Assembly (NCBI RefSeq): GCF_026163565.1
Contig: NZ_JAPDKN010000014.1
Span: 1 to 64,000 of the forward strand
Length of the DNA stretch: 64,000 nucleotides
Source of the DNA: Chryseobacterium sp. YIM B08800
GTDB lineage: Bacteria; Bacteroidota; Bacteroidia; Flavobacteriales; Weeksellaceae
Direction: 5' to 3'
Below the pieces are notes generated by a model. That model was not told the origin of the DNA. It searched no databases and worked only from the letters and a program-made list of their open reading frames with translations. The position numbers were made by a program, and so were the translations under genes. The stretch's first letter is position 1; each line of letters begins with the position of its first letter. Positions 45,800 through 55,061 of the stretch are shown here, in pieces.

Positions 45800-48346
45800 A
45801 TGGAAAAGAAATCACAAAAAAAACAACCAGAAATGCCTGAAACAGGCAGAGTTTTATCAAAACAACGTATTTTTTTCGGACTTACATTTATTGTTTTCGC
45901 CGGAGTACTTGCGCTGTCTTTTATTTCATATTTAATGAATTGGAAGGCAGATCAAAGCCAGGCCGGAACAATTTTAGATAAATCGATAAAATCATCAAAC
46001 ATATTCGGAAAGCTTGGCGACTGGCTCGGTAATCTGTTTATTTTTGAAAGCATCGGTATTGCCTCATTTATTGTTGCATTTTTATTTGTAGTCTTCGGGA
46101 CAATGATTTTAAAGAAAAAAATCTTTAAACCGTGGATGACTTTTGGTCACTCGCTTTTCTTTATCTGCTGGTTACCTATTTTATTGGGAGCTATTACAAA
46201 AGGTAATGGTAACGGTGGAGTTTTAAGCGGTGTATATGGTTATCAGATCATGGACTCTCTTTCTGCGATTATTGGAAATGTTGGTCTTTGGGTAGTTTTA
46301 GTTGTAAGTATTGCACTCTATTTCATTCTTGAATTTAACCTTAGACCAAGCTCAATAAAAGCTAAACTTGATGTAATTAATGAAAATACGATTGGAAAAG
46401 TAAAAGCAATGATGCCAAATTCTGATCAGGATTTTGAGGCAGATCAGGAACTGGAAGAAGAGCTTGTAAAAGAAGAAACACAAAATATTACAGTTACAGA
46501 TTTATCTGATGATAGAAAAACTCCTGAAGTTGTAAAACCAAACCCGGTTATTCAGGAAGCGCAATCTATTGCGGAAGTTGAAACTATTGTAACGCCAAAC
46601 CAGACTTCTTTTGAAGATAGCAGAGAAACTGCACCTACTTTAAATTTAAATATAACAACCCCTTCAATTCCTACCATAAAACCTGAAGATGCTTTTGATG
46701 CTCCGGTTTCAAATTCTTCAACTTCTTTTTCTTCTTCTGATGCGGATGAAATTAAATTTCAGGTAGAAGTTGCTCCGGTAATTGATATTATAGATGATGC
46801 AGAAAAACAATCTCAGGATTTGGTTGATAAACATGGTTTGTATGATCACAGATTAGATTTGGCTAAATTTCAAATGCCTCCAATCGATTTGTTGAAAGAT
46901 TACGGAAACGAAGAAATCTCAATCAATAAAGAAGAATTAGAAGAAAATAAAAATAAAATTGTTGGACTTCTTAAAAACTTCAACGTTGGAATTGCTGAAA
47001 TTAAAGCGACGATCGGACCAACCGTTACTTTATATGAAATTGTACCGGAAGCAGGAATCAGAGTTGCTTCTATTAAAAAGCTACAGGATGATATTGCGTT
47101 GAATCTTTCTGCTTTAGGAATCAGAATTATTGCGCCAATGCCCGGAAAAGGAACAATTGGTATTGAAGTTCCAAGAAAGAATCCTACAATGGTCTCTATG
47201 AGATCGGTGATCGCTTCTCAGAAGTTCCAGAATACAGATATGGATCTACCTGTTGTTTTCGGTAAGACAATTTCTAATGAAGTTTTCATGGCAGATTTGT
47301 CTAAAATGCCTCACCTTTTGATGGCGGGAGCAACAGGACAAGGAAAATCTGTCGGGATTAATGCAATCTTGACTTCCCTACTTTACAAAAAACATCCAAG
47401 TGAATTGAAGTTTGTCATGGTGGATCCTAAAAAAGTGGAACTTTCTTTATATTCAAAAATTGAAAGACATTATTTGGCAAAACTTCCTGATTCTGATGAT
47501 GCGATTATCACAGACACCAATAAAGTAATCAATACTTTGAATTCTCTTTGTGTAGAGATGGATCAGCGTTATGATTTGCTTAAAAATGCTTTCTGTAAAA
47601 ATTTAAAAGAATATAATAAAAAATTTGCTGAAAGAAAATTAAATCCAGAAAATGGTCACCGTTATTTACCATACATCGTTTTAGTTGTTGACGAGTTTGC
47701 AGATTTGATTATGACGGCAGGAAAAGAAGTGGAACTTCCGATTGCAAGATTGGCGCAGTTAGCAAGAGCAGTGGGAATTCACTTAATTGTAGCAACTCAA
47801 AGACCATCTGTGAACGTAATTACCGGTATGATTAAAGCAAACTTCCCAGCAAGAGCGGCATTCAGAGTAATTTCGAGTGTGGACTCAAGAACCATTTTAG
47901 ATTCTACAGGCGCAGATCAGTTGATCGGTAAAGGAGATATGCTTTATTTCAACGGAAATGAAATTTTAAGACTTCAGTGTGCTTTTGTTGACACGCCAGA
48001 AGTTGAAAAACTTGCAGAGTTTATTGGCGAACAAAAAGGGTATGCTTCTGCATTCCTACTTCCTGAATTTGTCTCTGAAGAAGCAACAAGTACAGTTGGA
48101 GCATTTGACCCGAATGAAAAAGATGCTTTGTTTGAAGAAGCTGCAAGAATTATTGTTTCAACACAACAAGGTTCTACTTCTATGTTGCAAAGACAATTAA
48201 AATTAGGATATAACAGAGCCGGAAGAATTATGGATCAATTGGAAGCAAGCGGTATTGTTGGAGGATTTAACGGAGCTAAAGCAAGAGAAGTTCTTATTAG
48301 TGATCTGTATTCTTTGGAACAGTTTTTGGAAGATCTGCGAAATTAA
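45800..48346 (+). CDS. ftsK: DNA translocase FtsK/SpoIIIE
   Basis: An 848-residue septal DNA pump that clears chromosome termini at division. Four hydrophobic segments lie in the first 200 residues, followed by an acidic, low-complexity linker (about 200-380), the alpha/beta motor and the gamma domain. The Walker A motif GATGQGKS is at about 510-517; Walker B is in YIVLVVDEFADLI. The C-terminal MLQRQLKLGYNRAGRIMDQLE (20 or fewer shown: MLQRQLKLGYNRAGRIMDQ) is the winged-helix gamma domain that reads KOPS-like sites. The ATG at 45800 fits the promoter. lolA follows after 76 bases. Confidence 0.95.
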   Translation: MEKKSQKKQPEMPETGRVLSKQRIFFGLTFIVFAGVLALSFISYLMNWKADQSQAGTILDKSIKSSNIFGKLGDWLGNLFIFESIGIASFIVAFLFVVFGTMILKKKIFKPWMTFGHSLFFICWLPILLGAITKGNGNGGVLSGVYGYQIMDSLSAIIGNVGLWVVLVVSIALYFILEFNLRPSSIKAKLDVINENTIGKVKAMMPNSDQDFEADQELEEELVKEETQNITVTDLSDDRKTPEVVKPNPVIQEAQSIAEVETIVTPNQTSFEDSRETAPTLNLNITTPSIPTIKPEDAFDAPVSNSSTSFSSSDADEIKFQVEVAPVIDIIDDAEKQSQDLVDKHGLYDHRLDLAKFQMPPIDLLKDYGNEEISINKEELEENKNKIVGLLKNFNVGIAEIKATIGPTVTLYEIVPEAGIRVASIKKLQDDIALNLSALGIRIIAPMPGKGTIGIEVPRKNPTMVSMRSVIASQKFQNTDMDLPVVFGKTISNEVFMADLSKMPHLLMAGATGQGKSVGINAILTSLLYKKHPSELKFVMVDPKKVELSLYSKIERHYLAKLPDSDDAIITDTNKVINTLNSLCVEMDQRYDLLKNAFCKNLKEYNKKFAERKLNPENGHRYLPYIVLVVDEFADLIMTAGKEVELPIARLAQLARAVGIHLIVATQRPSVNVITGMIKANFPARAAFRVISSVDSRTILDSTGADQLIGKGDMLYFNGNEILRLQCAFVDTPEVEKLAEFIGEQKGYASAFLLPEFVSEEATSTVGAFDPNEKDALFEEAARIIVSTQQGSTSMLQRQLKLGYNRAGRIMDQLEASGIVGGFNGAKAREVLISDLYSLEQFLEDLRN

Positions 48347-48422
48347 AATTTAAAAAATCTACGATTTTAACTTTCAGATGATATGAAAGTCTAAAGAATA
48401 GGAAAAATTAGAAAAATTTAGA

Positions 48423-49070
48423 ATGAAAAAAATAATATCAAAAATAGTTTTAGGAACATTAGTAGTAGGAAGTATCGGTTTTGTGCAGGCACAGAAAATT
48501 GATGCTAAAGCAAAAAAAATATTAGACGATATTACGGCGAACTACAATTCTAAGAAAAACTCTTATTTCAAATTTGCTTTTGGAAGTGGTGTAAACGGAG
48601 CTGTTTCTAAAACAGAACCCGGAATTTATTATGCTGCAGGAGATAAATATAAGTTGAAAATCATGGAAACAGAGCAGATTTTCGACGGAAACAAAATCTA
48701 CAATATCAATACAGAAGATATGGAAGTTACCGTTGCAAAACCAAATGCAAGCAGTACCATGTTCTCTCCTATCAATTATCTTACATCGTATAGAAAAGAT
48801 TATAATGTTGCATATGGTGGAAAAAAAGCTGTTGATGGCGTAAATGCAGACTTGATTAAATTAACTCCGGTAAAAGCAAACGGATTAAAATACATTTATC
48901 TTTATGTAGATTCTGCGAAAAAACAAATGCTAAAACTTGAGCAGCATGGAAACAACAAAGATATCTCTGTAATTTCGATAAAAGAATATAAAGAAAATCA
49001 GCAATTAAACCCGAATATGTTTGTATTTGACAAGGCAAAATTCAAAAATTATCTTGTTACAGAATTATAA
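48423..49070 (+). CDS. lolA: LolA-like outer membrane lipoprotein carrier protein
   Basis: A 215-residue periplasmic protein with signal peptide MKKIISKIVLGTLVVGSIGFVQAQ (given in part: KIVLGTLVVGSIGFVQAQ). The fold pattern, an open beta barrel with the segment YYAAGDKYKLKIMETEQIFDG and C-terminal LNPNMFVFDKAKFKN, fits LolA, which ferries lipoproteins from the inner to the outer membrane. ftsK-lolA is a common order in Bacteroidota. A terminator follows, so the lptF/G-like gene is separately controlled. Confidence 0.87.
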   Translation: MKKIISKIVLGTLVVGSIGFVQAQKIDAKAKKILDDITANYNSKKNSYFKFAFGSGVNGAVSKTEPGIYYAAGDKYKLKIMETEQIFDGNKIYNINTEDMEVTVAKPNASSTMFSPINYLTSYRKDYNVAYGGKKAVDGVNADLIKLTPVKANGLKYIYLYVDSAKKQMLKLEQHGNNKDISVISIKEYKENQQLNPNMFVFDKAKFKNYLVTEL

Positions 49071-49092
49071 TTCTAAATAAATATTAAAATTT

Positions 49093-49122
49093 AAAGTCAC
49101 AAAGAAAACTTTGTGGCTTTTT
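49093..49122 (+). terminator. Terminator after lolA
   Basis: AAAGTCACAAAG (49093-49104) pairs with CTTTGTGGCTTT (49109-49120), with one G-T pair, around AAAA; then TT. Confidence 0.8.
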
Positions 49123-49125
49123 CAT

Positions 49126-49133
49126 TAATTTTG
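49126..49133 (+). promoter_or_regulatory. -7 element immediately before the LptF/G start
   Basis: TAATTTTG ends only four bases before the ATG at 49138. Transcription would start at or next to the initiation codon, giving a leaderless mRNA. Confidence 0.55.
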
Positions 49134-49137
49134 GCGA

Positions 49138-50592
49138 ATGTTTAAAATCTTAGACCGATATATCATCAAGACCTTTTTTGGTCCGTTTTTATTTATATTC
49201 AGTGTACTGTTTTTTATATTTATTGTAAACATTATCTGGATTCAGCTTGGTCAGTTTATGGGTAAAGGTTTAACGACTTTACAGATCATGAAGCTCCTTT
49301 TTTATCTTGGAGTAAGTGTAGTAAGTATGGTTTTACCGTTAACAATTTTATTGGCAAGTATCATGTCTTTCGGTGAACTGGGAGAACGCTACGAACTTGC
49401 TGCAATGAAAGCTGCCGGAATTTCTTTAACACGAGTGATGATGCCGCTTTTGGGCGTAACTGCTGTTTTGGCAGTCATGCTCTATTTTTTTTCCAACAAT
49501 ATTATTCCCGATTTTCAGAGGAAAGCGAAGAATATGCTTTTTAATATTGCTCAAACTAAACCTGCATTAAATTTTACTCCGGGACAATTTATCGATCAGA
49601 TTCCGGGTGTTATGGTGAAATTTGATAAAATTAAAGGGGAAGACGGAAGAGATTTAGAAGGTGTTTTTATTCATAAAAAAGCAGGAAACTACGAAAATCA
49701 GCAAACAATTGTTGCCGAAAAAGGAAAATTTGCGAACGCAAAAAATCGTAAATTCATGAAGCTTATTTTGTATAACGGAAGCGTAATTGAAGACAGCTAT
49801 GCCGGAAAAGCTGATAATGTAAGATTAAAACAACCCGATCAGGCAACAAAATTTGACAGTTTAACCATTCACTTCGACATCAGTGAATTGATTGATAAAG
49901 CCATCGAAAAAGAACAGATTACAGACGATTACCGTTTTCAGACGTATACTGAGCTTTTGGCTACGATTGATAAAACCAAAAAAGACAACACCAGAACTGC
50001 AGATAATATCAGCAACGATATTATTTCTCAAACTAATGCTGTGATTACTTATATGGACAAAAATAAAACTAAGGCTCCGGTAAAATCACAATATAAACTT
50101 GATACTATAAAAGGAGAAAAAAAATTACAGCTTCTTACGAATGCTTATTCAAGACTTGATAATCTGAAAACCAATCTGGATTCTAAAGACAAAGAACTTG
50201 ATCCGAGTGTTAAATATTTTAGTAAAGTCGTTATTTACCAGCAGAGAATTCTTACCTACTCTTTCACTTGTATCATTTTCTTTATGATTGGTGCGAGTTT
50301 GGGATCTATTATCCGAAAAGGAGGAATGGGGGTTCCGGTAATCATTGCGATTATCATATTCATTATTTTCTATGTAATCAATGTAGGTTTTGAAAACGTT
50401 GCCTGGTCCGGAAAAATGAGTCCGTATCTTGCAGCTTGGCTTCCAAATATGATATTATTTCCTTTTGGAATTTTAATGACTTATAAAGCTTTAACAGATT
50501 CTCAGTTATTTGATTCTGAAAAATACAAAACCTTCTTTAAGCCTCTTACGAAGTTGTTTGTAAAACAGAAAGAACATAAGCGTTATCAATAA
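49138..50592 (+). CDS. LptF/LptG family lipopolysaccharide export permease
   Basis: A 484-residue inner membrane permease of the YjgP/YjgQ family. The N-terminal LDRYIIKTFFGPFLFIFSVLF, a second cluster of segments near 55-125, a periplasmic beta-jellyroll domain (about 140-340, longer than in E. coli) and three C-terminal segments are visible. With LptB and LptC it extracts LPS from the inner membrane. Whether it is F or G cannot be told from sequence alone. The insertion around 270-340 is Lys/Asp-rich and partly coiled. Confidence 0.92.
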   Translation: MFKILDRYIIKTFFGPFLFIFSVLFFIFIVNIIWIQLGQFMGKGLTTLQIMKLLFYLGVSVVSMVLPLTILLASIMSFGELGERYELAAMKAAGISLTRVMMPLLGVTAVLAVMLYFFSNNIIPDFQRKAKNMLFNIAQTKPALNFTPGQFIDQIPGVMVKFDKIKGEDGRDLEGVFIHKKAGNYENQQTIVAEKGKFANAKNRKFMKLILYNGSVIEDSYAGKADNVRLKQPDQATKFDSLTIHFDISELIDKAIEKEQITDDYRFQTYTELLATIDKTKKDNTRTADNISNDIISQTNAVITYMDKNKTKAPVKSQYKLDTIKGEKKLQLLTNAYSRLDNLKTNLDSKDKELDPSVKYFSKVVIYQQRILTYSFTCIIFFMIGASLGSIIRKGGMGVPVIIAIIIFIIFYVINVGFENVAWSGKMSPYLAAWLPNMILFPFGILMTYKALTDSQLFDSEKYKTFFKPLTKLFVKQKEHKRYQ

Positions 50593-50598
50593 TCATTT

Positions 50599-50628
50599 AA
50601 TCCGAAAGAAATTTCGGATTTTTTTTTT
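50599..50628 (+). terminator. Terminator after the Lpt permease
   Basis: AATCCGAAA (50599-50607) pairs with TTTCGGATT (50612-50620) around a GAAA tetraloop, with ten T to 50628. Confidence 0.9.
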
Positions 50629-50697
50629 GCTATCAAAAGTTTAAAATTAATATCTTCCATAAGTGAAATTTTATTTTAATTAAAATTAGAAACAGAT

Positions 50698-51411
50698 ATG
50701 AAAAAAAGTATTTTTATTTTATCAGCAATAGCAATAATTTCCTGCTCCAGAAATCCTGAAAGCGAATCTAGTTCCAACAATATTGAGACAGAATCTTCTA
50801 TTGAAAATCTTAATGTTCAAACCAGTAATTTTTCAGAAATTGACAGTAGCGGAGTTTTGATGTTTCCGCTTAGAATGGGCGAAACAAAACGTGAATACGA
50901 AAGTTCTTACAAAAACATTCCTGCTTATAATTATTGGAATATTATGTTTTATAATTCAAATACCAATAATTATTATTTATTAACTAAAGACAAAATATTG
51001 ATTGAGGGTTTTAATGAAGATTATTATGACGGAGTAGAAACGGTTTCTACCCATAAAACAAATTATATTTTTTATACAGCCAGAAGTTTAGATTATAATA
51101 AAGATAAACTTTTGAATCATCAAGACCCATTATATCTATATGTTTCAGATAAGGAAGGAAAAAACTTCAGACAATTATCTCCTAATAATTATAATCTTGA
51201 AAACTGGAAGTATATAAAATCTACTAAGAAAGTTGTTTTTTCGGCATCAAAAGACAGTGATAAAAACAGTTTATTTGATGATAAAGATGAAGTTGTTGCT
51301 TTTGAAGTGAATGTAGATGTAAATGAATCAGCAAAAGAAATTTTTAATAATGAAACAAAAAGTGAGCTTAAAAAATTATACGATCGAGATTGGAAAAAAA
51401 TTAAAAAGTAA
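50698..51411 (+). CDS. Hypothetical lipoprotein
   Basis: A 237-residue lipoprotein (signal peptide ending in lipobox IISC, Cys about residue 17). The body contains two segments resembling beta-propeller blades: FYTARSLDYNKDKLLNHQDPLYLY and VFSASKDSDKNSLFDDKDEVVAFE (in parts: DYNKDKLLNHQDPLYLY; DSDKNSLFDDKDEVV), with Asp-rich calcium-like loops. This repetition suggests a short TolB-like or propeller fragment. The role is unknown. No strong promoter is visible upstream. Confidence 0.72.
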   Translation: MKKSIFILSAIAIISCSRNPESESSSNNIETESSIENLNVQTSNFSEIDSSGVLMFPLRMGETKREYESSYKNIPAYNYWNIMFYNSNTNNYYLLTKDKILIEGFNEDYYDGVETVSTHKTNYIFYTARSLDYNKDKLLNHQDPLYLYVSDKEGKNFRQLSPNNYNLENWKYIKSTKKVVFSASKDSDKNSLFDDKDEVVAFEVNVDVNESAKEIFNNETKSELKKLYDRDWKKIKK

Positions 51412-51494
51412 TAAGTCCGGTTTTATTTAAATCATTTTAAAAAACTGAGTAAGGTTAAGAAATAAACATAAATCTATGAATGTTTTATTTATTA

Positions 51495-51652
51495 ACGCAA
51501 AGCTTTATCTTCACAAGTCTTATTTTTAAGGAGCAAAGATGAATCAATAAATTAATTTTTATGAAGCGCACGTTTTATTCAAGCTTCATCAGCGACTTTG
51601 TCGCCATTCTTTGCTCCTTAAAATAAGAAGTTTAAAATTAAAACCTTTGCGT
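51495..51652. repeat. Multi-arm palindromic intergenic element
   Basis: Outer arms ACGCAAAG (51495-51502) and CTTTGCGT (51645-51652); a long inner stem of about 20 bp with a one-base bulge (51519-51539 with 51608-51627, arms containing AAGGAGCAAAGA and TCTTTGCTCCTT); and two hairpins within, TGAAGC/GCTTCA (51562-51588) and GCGAC/GTCGC (51592-51604). The whole could fold into a multi-branched structure about 158 bases long. The rest of 51412-51739 shows no gene. Confidence 0.7.
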
Positions 51653-51739
51653 GGTAAAAGGTTTTGCTCAATTTTTTATTTCGAACTCCCTTCATTTTGC
51701 ATATTTTTTGATGTTCTCAAAAAGCCAAATCTAAATTAT

Positions 51740-52381
51740 ATGAAAAAACTTATCCTATTACCAAGTCTTGTCCTTCTATTTTCCTGTGAAAACAAAAAGA
51801 AAGAACCTGTTGATGCAAATTTTCCATCAGACAATTTACAAACAGTTTCAGCAAAAGACAGCTTACAAAAAAATAATTCTCCGCAAAGCATCGACGAAAT
51901 AAAAACTGAATATGCTTTACTTAATAATCAGCTAATCGCCAAAAAGCTCGATTCTACAAGTTTTGATTATGAATGTAATGAAGTTTCCGGTAATGTGGTT
52001 TATTATAGTTTAAACGGAGAGCTCAAAAGCATAAAACATTTTCATGGAGACAGCCATTTTTCTTCGGTAGAAAATTATTATCTGAAAAACGGAAAACCAT
52101 TCTTTATTTTTCAGGAAGGAACTGTTTGGAATTTTGACGGAGGAACACCAGAAAAACCCGAAACGAAAGATGATGTAGAAGAAAAACGATTTTACTACAT
52201 CAATGATCAATTAATTTCCTGCAGAGATAAAAAATATACACTGCGCACCAAAAACCAATTAAAACCTGAAAATGTTTCTGATGGAGAAAGTAAAAACTGT
52301 AATGACACAGAATTAAGAAAAACTTTCGAAACTCTTATCAAAAACAAAGATAAAAAAGGAAAAACAGATTGTATTTTATAA
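51740..52381 (+). CDS. Hypothetical lipoprotein
   Basis: A 213-residue lipoprotein starting MKKLILLPSLVLLFSCENKK, with the lipobox Cys at residue 16. The ATG at 51740 is chosen because the signal peptide begins there; 43 open codons upstream lie in the palindromic element and do not look like protein. The middle part (VVYYSLNGELKSIKHFHGDSH, shown as NGELKSIKHFHGDSH) has alternating strands. No catalytic motif is recognised. It converges with frr across a shared terminator. Confidence 0.72.
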   Translation: MKKLILLPSLVLLFSCENKKKEPVDANFPSDNLQTVSAKDSLQKNNSPQSIDEIKTEYALLNNQLIAKKLDSTSFDYECNEVSGNVVYYSLNGELKSIKHFHGDSHFSSVENYYLKNGKPFFIFQEGTVWNFDGGTPEKPETKDDVEEKRFYYINDQLISCRDKKYTLRTKNQLKPENVSDGESKNCNDTELRKTFETLIKNKDKKGKTDCIL

Positions 52382-52385
52382 AAAC

Positions 52386-52419
52386 AAAAGAGAGGATTCG
52401 GTAATGAATCCTCTCTTTT
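52386..52419. terminator. Bidirectional terminator between the lipoprotein gene and frr
   Basis: AAAAGAGAGGATTC (52386-52399) pairs perfectly with GAATCCTCTCTTTT (52406-52419) around a six-base loop, with A and T runs on each side. Confidence 0.9.
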
Positions 52420-52441
52420 TATATTTTCAAAAACCTGAAAA

Positions 52442-52996
52442 TTATACTTTCATAATTTCAGCTTCTTTTGTTTTCAGATGATCGTCGCAAGACTTCACAT
52501 ATTTGTCTGTAAGTTCTTGAATTGATGCTTCCACATTTTTAATTAAATCTTCAGAAACTCCATCCAGTTTTTTAAGTTCTTTAATACCGTTTTGTCTTGC
52601 GTTTCTTACAACGATTTTAGTATCTTCAGTTTCACCTTTAGCTTGTTTAGCCAATTCTTTTCTTCTGTCTTCAGTTAAAGGTGGTACATTAAGGATGATG
52701 TTTTCTCCGTTATTAGAAGGGGCAAATCCTAAGTTAGAATTAATAATAGCTTTTTCAATAGCACCGATTGCGGTTCTGTCCCAAGGCTGAATAGAGATGG
52801 TCATTGCATCCGGCACAGAAACGTTGGCAACCTGATTAATAGGAGTTGGCGCACCGTAATATTCTACCATCACATCCTGAACCATGCTTGTAGACGCACG
52901 TCCCGCTCTGATTCTTTGAAATGCATGATCCAGGTGCTTAAGAGCCGCTTCCATATCATGTTTTACAGATTCTATGATAAGATCTAATTCTTCCAT
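52442..52996 (-). CDS. frr: Ribosome recycling factor
   Basis: A 184-residue RRF that splits post-termination ribosomes with EF-G. The three-helix bundle signatures HLDHAFQRIRAGRASTSMVQ, VEYYGAPTPINQVANVSVPD and the C-terminal KELAKQAKGETEDTKIVVRN (each 20 or fewer residues) are clear. The start is at the ATG giving MEELDLIIESVKHD; ten upstream codons are not family-like. pyrH lies 116 bases upstream in the same direction, a conserved pair. Confidence 0.97.
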   Translation of the reverse strand: MEELDLIIESVKHDMEAALKHLDHAFQRIRAGRASTSMVQDVMVEYYGAPTPINQVANVSVPDAMTISIQPWDRTAIGAIEKAIINSNLGFAPSNNGENIILNVPPLTEDRRKELAKQAKGETEDTKIVVRNARQNGIKELKKLDGVSEDLIKNVEASIQELTDKYVKSCDDHLKTKEAEIMKV

Positions 52997-53039
52997 TATA
53001 TAATAAAAATTTGATAAGTTACACATTGATTAAAGATGA

Positions 53040-53067
53040 GTAATAAGTAATGGGTAATAAGTAATCA
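53040..53067. repeat. Short degenerate heptamer array upstream of frr
   Basis: Four tandem heptamers, GTAATAA-GTAATGG-GTAATAA-GTAATCA. The unit GTAATAA differs by one base from CTAATAA, the reverse complement of the unit in the long array at 41270-42090. Confidence 0.6.
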
Positions 53068-53112
53068 TAATGCTAAAAACCTAATCCCTAAAATCTATTA
53101 TCTGCTACCTTA

Positions 53113-53820
53113 CTATAAATTTACTAAAGTTCCTACATTTTCTCCGTCTACAATTTTCAATAAATTACCGTCTTTATTCATATCAAAAACAATAATTGGC
53201 AATTTATTTTCGTGGCTTAATGTAAAGGCAGTCATATCCATTACTTTAAGGTCTTTTTCAAAAACTTCTTCGAAAGTTAATGAATTATATTTTACTGCAT
53301 TTTCGTTTTTCTCAGGATCGCTGTCATAGATACCGTCAACTCTTGTTCCTTTAAGAATAACATCAGCGCCTATTTCGATAGCTCTTAATGTTGCAGCAGT
53401 GTCTGTTGTAAAATAAGGGTTTCCTGTTCCGGCTCCGAAGATCACTACTCTGCCTTTTTCAAGGTGTCTTACTGCTCTTCTTTTAATGAAAGGTTCTGCT
53501 ACTTTATCCATTTCGATAGCAGATTGTAATCTGGTTTTAATTCCTGCATCTTCCAAAGCACCCTGTAATGCCATTCCGTTGATAACGGTTGCAAGCATTC
53601 CCATATAATCGCCCTGTACTCTATCCATTCCTTTTGCAGCTCCTGCTACACCACGGAAAATGTTTCCTCCTCCAATTACAATCGCAATTTCGCAGCCTCT
53701 GTCAACCACTTTCTTGATTTCCTGAGCATATTCCATCAGTCTTTCGGTATCGATACCGTATTGTCTGTTCCCCATTAATGCCTCACCACTCAGTTTCAGA
53801 AGGATTCTTTTATATTTCAT
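53113..53820 (-). CDS. pyrH: UMP kinase
   Basis: A 235-residue hexameric bacterial UMP kinase of the amino-acid-kinase fold, converting UMP to UDP. Motifs: [14 protein letters not shown] at the N-terminus, [11 protein letters not shown] for phosphate binding, and [19 protein letters not shown] near the uridine and ATP sites. Length and N-terminus are normal. It precedes frr and probably shares its transcript. Confidence 0.97.
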   Translation of the reverse strand: MKYKRILLKLSGEALMGNRQYGIDTERLMEYAQEIKKVVDRGCEIAIVIGGGNIFRGVAGAAKGMDRVQGDYMGMLATVINGMALQGALEDAGIKTRLQSAIEMDKVAEPFIKRRAVRHLEKGRVVIFGAGTGNPYFTTDTAATLRAIEIGADVILKGTRVDGIYDSDPEKNENAVKYNSLTFEEVFEKDLKVMDMTAFTLSHENKLPIIVFDMNKDGNLLKIVDGENVGTLVNL

Positions 53821-53874
53821 TGTATATTTTAATAATAGTTTTTTGAGAATTAATTTCTCTGAAAATTAATTTTG

Positions 53875-53882
53875 CAAATATA
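53875..53882 (-). promoter_or_regulatory. -7 element of pyrH
   Basis: TATATTTG on the minus strand, 54 bases before the ATG. The leader contains an A+T-rich hairpin (AATTAATTT/AAATTAATT). Confidence 0.65.
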
Positions 53883-53940
53883 ATCATTAAAAATATTGAA
53901 AAAAAGAAAAATATTATACAGAAATAATGAAAGAAATATT

Positions 53941-53969
53941 TTGATAAGTAGCAAAAAGGATTATTTTTG
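53941..53969 (+). promoter_or_regulatory. Promoter of porQ
   Basis: TTG (53941-53943), 18-base spacer, TATTTTTG (53962-53969), a full consensus match 18 bases before the TTG start. Confidence 0.75.
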
Positions 53970-53987
53970 CATTAATTAAATACTGAT

Positions 53988-54980
53988 TTGAAGAAAGTTC
54001 TAATTTTTTCACTATTTCTTTCGGGAATTGTTTCATTTGCACAAACTGGAACAAACGTTTACTCTTTCTTAAATATTCCCGTCTCTGCAAGACAGGCTGC
54101 TTTAGGTGGCGATGCTATTACGGTTAGAGATTATGATGTTTCTTTTGCCATTGCCAACCCGGCTTTGTTGAATAAAGATTCAGATAAACAGCTTTCAATA
54201 AATGCTTCTACTTATTTGGCAGACTCAAAGTTTGGAACCATTGCTTTTGCTAAAGATTTAGACAACGGACATATGGTTACCGTTAATGCAAGATATTTGG
54301 GCTACGGAAATATTCCTAGAACCGACGAAAGCGGTTTTGAAATGGGAGAATTTTCAGCTTCAGATGTTGCTGTAGGAGCAGGATATGCTTATCAGTTTGA
54401 AGAAGATTGGACGATTGGAGGTGGATTAAATTTCATCACTTCAAAAATCGATACTTATACTTCTTCTGCCTTATCGGGAACTTTAGGAATGACTTATCAT
54501 AACAAACAGAGCAAAGAAGTAGCTTCTGTAGTACTGAGAAATTTCGGGTATCAGTTTAAATCGTTCAATGGCGAGAGAGAAAATCTTCCGTTTAGAATAG
54601 ATTTAGGATATACCAAAATATTAAAAGCAATTCCTCTTGCGATTACAATTACAGCGCACGATTTACAGAAATTTGATATTTCTTCAGATTATGATATTAA
54701 TGGGCAGGAAATTGGTTTCGGAAGAAAAATTGCCGATCACTTTTCTCTTGGTGCTGAGCTTTTCCCTGAAAAAGGTTTCAACATCAGATTAGGATATAAT
54801 GTGAGAAGAGGAAATGAGCTTGCTGTTGCTGATCAAAGAAACTTTACAGGATTGTCTGCCGGGTTTGGTTTAAAAATTTCCAAGTTCCGTTTAGATTATG
54901 CTCATGTGAGATATCATAATTCTTCTAATGTTAATCAAATTGGGATTTCTGTAGATTTAAGCGGTCATCGAGGAGAGTAA
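53988..54980 (+). CDS. porQ: Type IX secretion system protein PorQ
   Basis: A 330-residue outer membrane protein of the PorV/PorQ (FadL-like) barrel family. The start is TTG, giving the signal peptide MKKVLIFSLFLSGIVSFAQ; no ATG fits. The mature N-terminus VYSFLNIPVSARQAALGGDA is the diagnostic PorQ/PorV opening, followed by barrel strands ending RGE. PorQ works in attachment of T9SS cargo to the cell surface. This fits the three sorting-domain proteins elsewhere in the window. cmk follows in the same direction, as is common in Bacteroidota. Confidence 0.92.
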   Translation: MKKVLIFSLFLSGIVSFAQTGTNVYSFLNIPVSARQAALGGDAITVRDYDVSFAIANPALLNKDSDKQLSINASTYLADSKFGTIAFAKDLDNGHMVTVNARYLGYGNIPRTDESGFEMGEFSASDVAVGAGYAYQFEEDWTIGGGLNFITSKIDTYTSSALSGTLGMTYHNKQSKEVASVVLRNFGYQFKSFNGERENLPFRIDLGYTKILKAIPLAITITAHDLQKFDISSDYDINGQEIGFGRKIADHFSLGAELFPEKGFNIRLGYNVRRGNELAVADQRNFTGLSAGFGLKISKFRLDYAHVRYHNSSNVNQIGISVDLSGHRGE

Positions 54981-55061
54981 GTTTATTACAAAACTTTAAA
55001 TATTCAACTTTATCATTCATTCATACTTGATTTTTCCAGAAAATTTCTTGAAATTTGTCTT

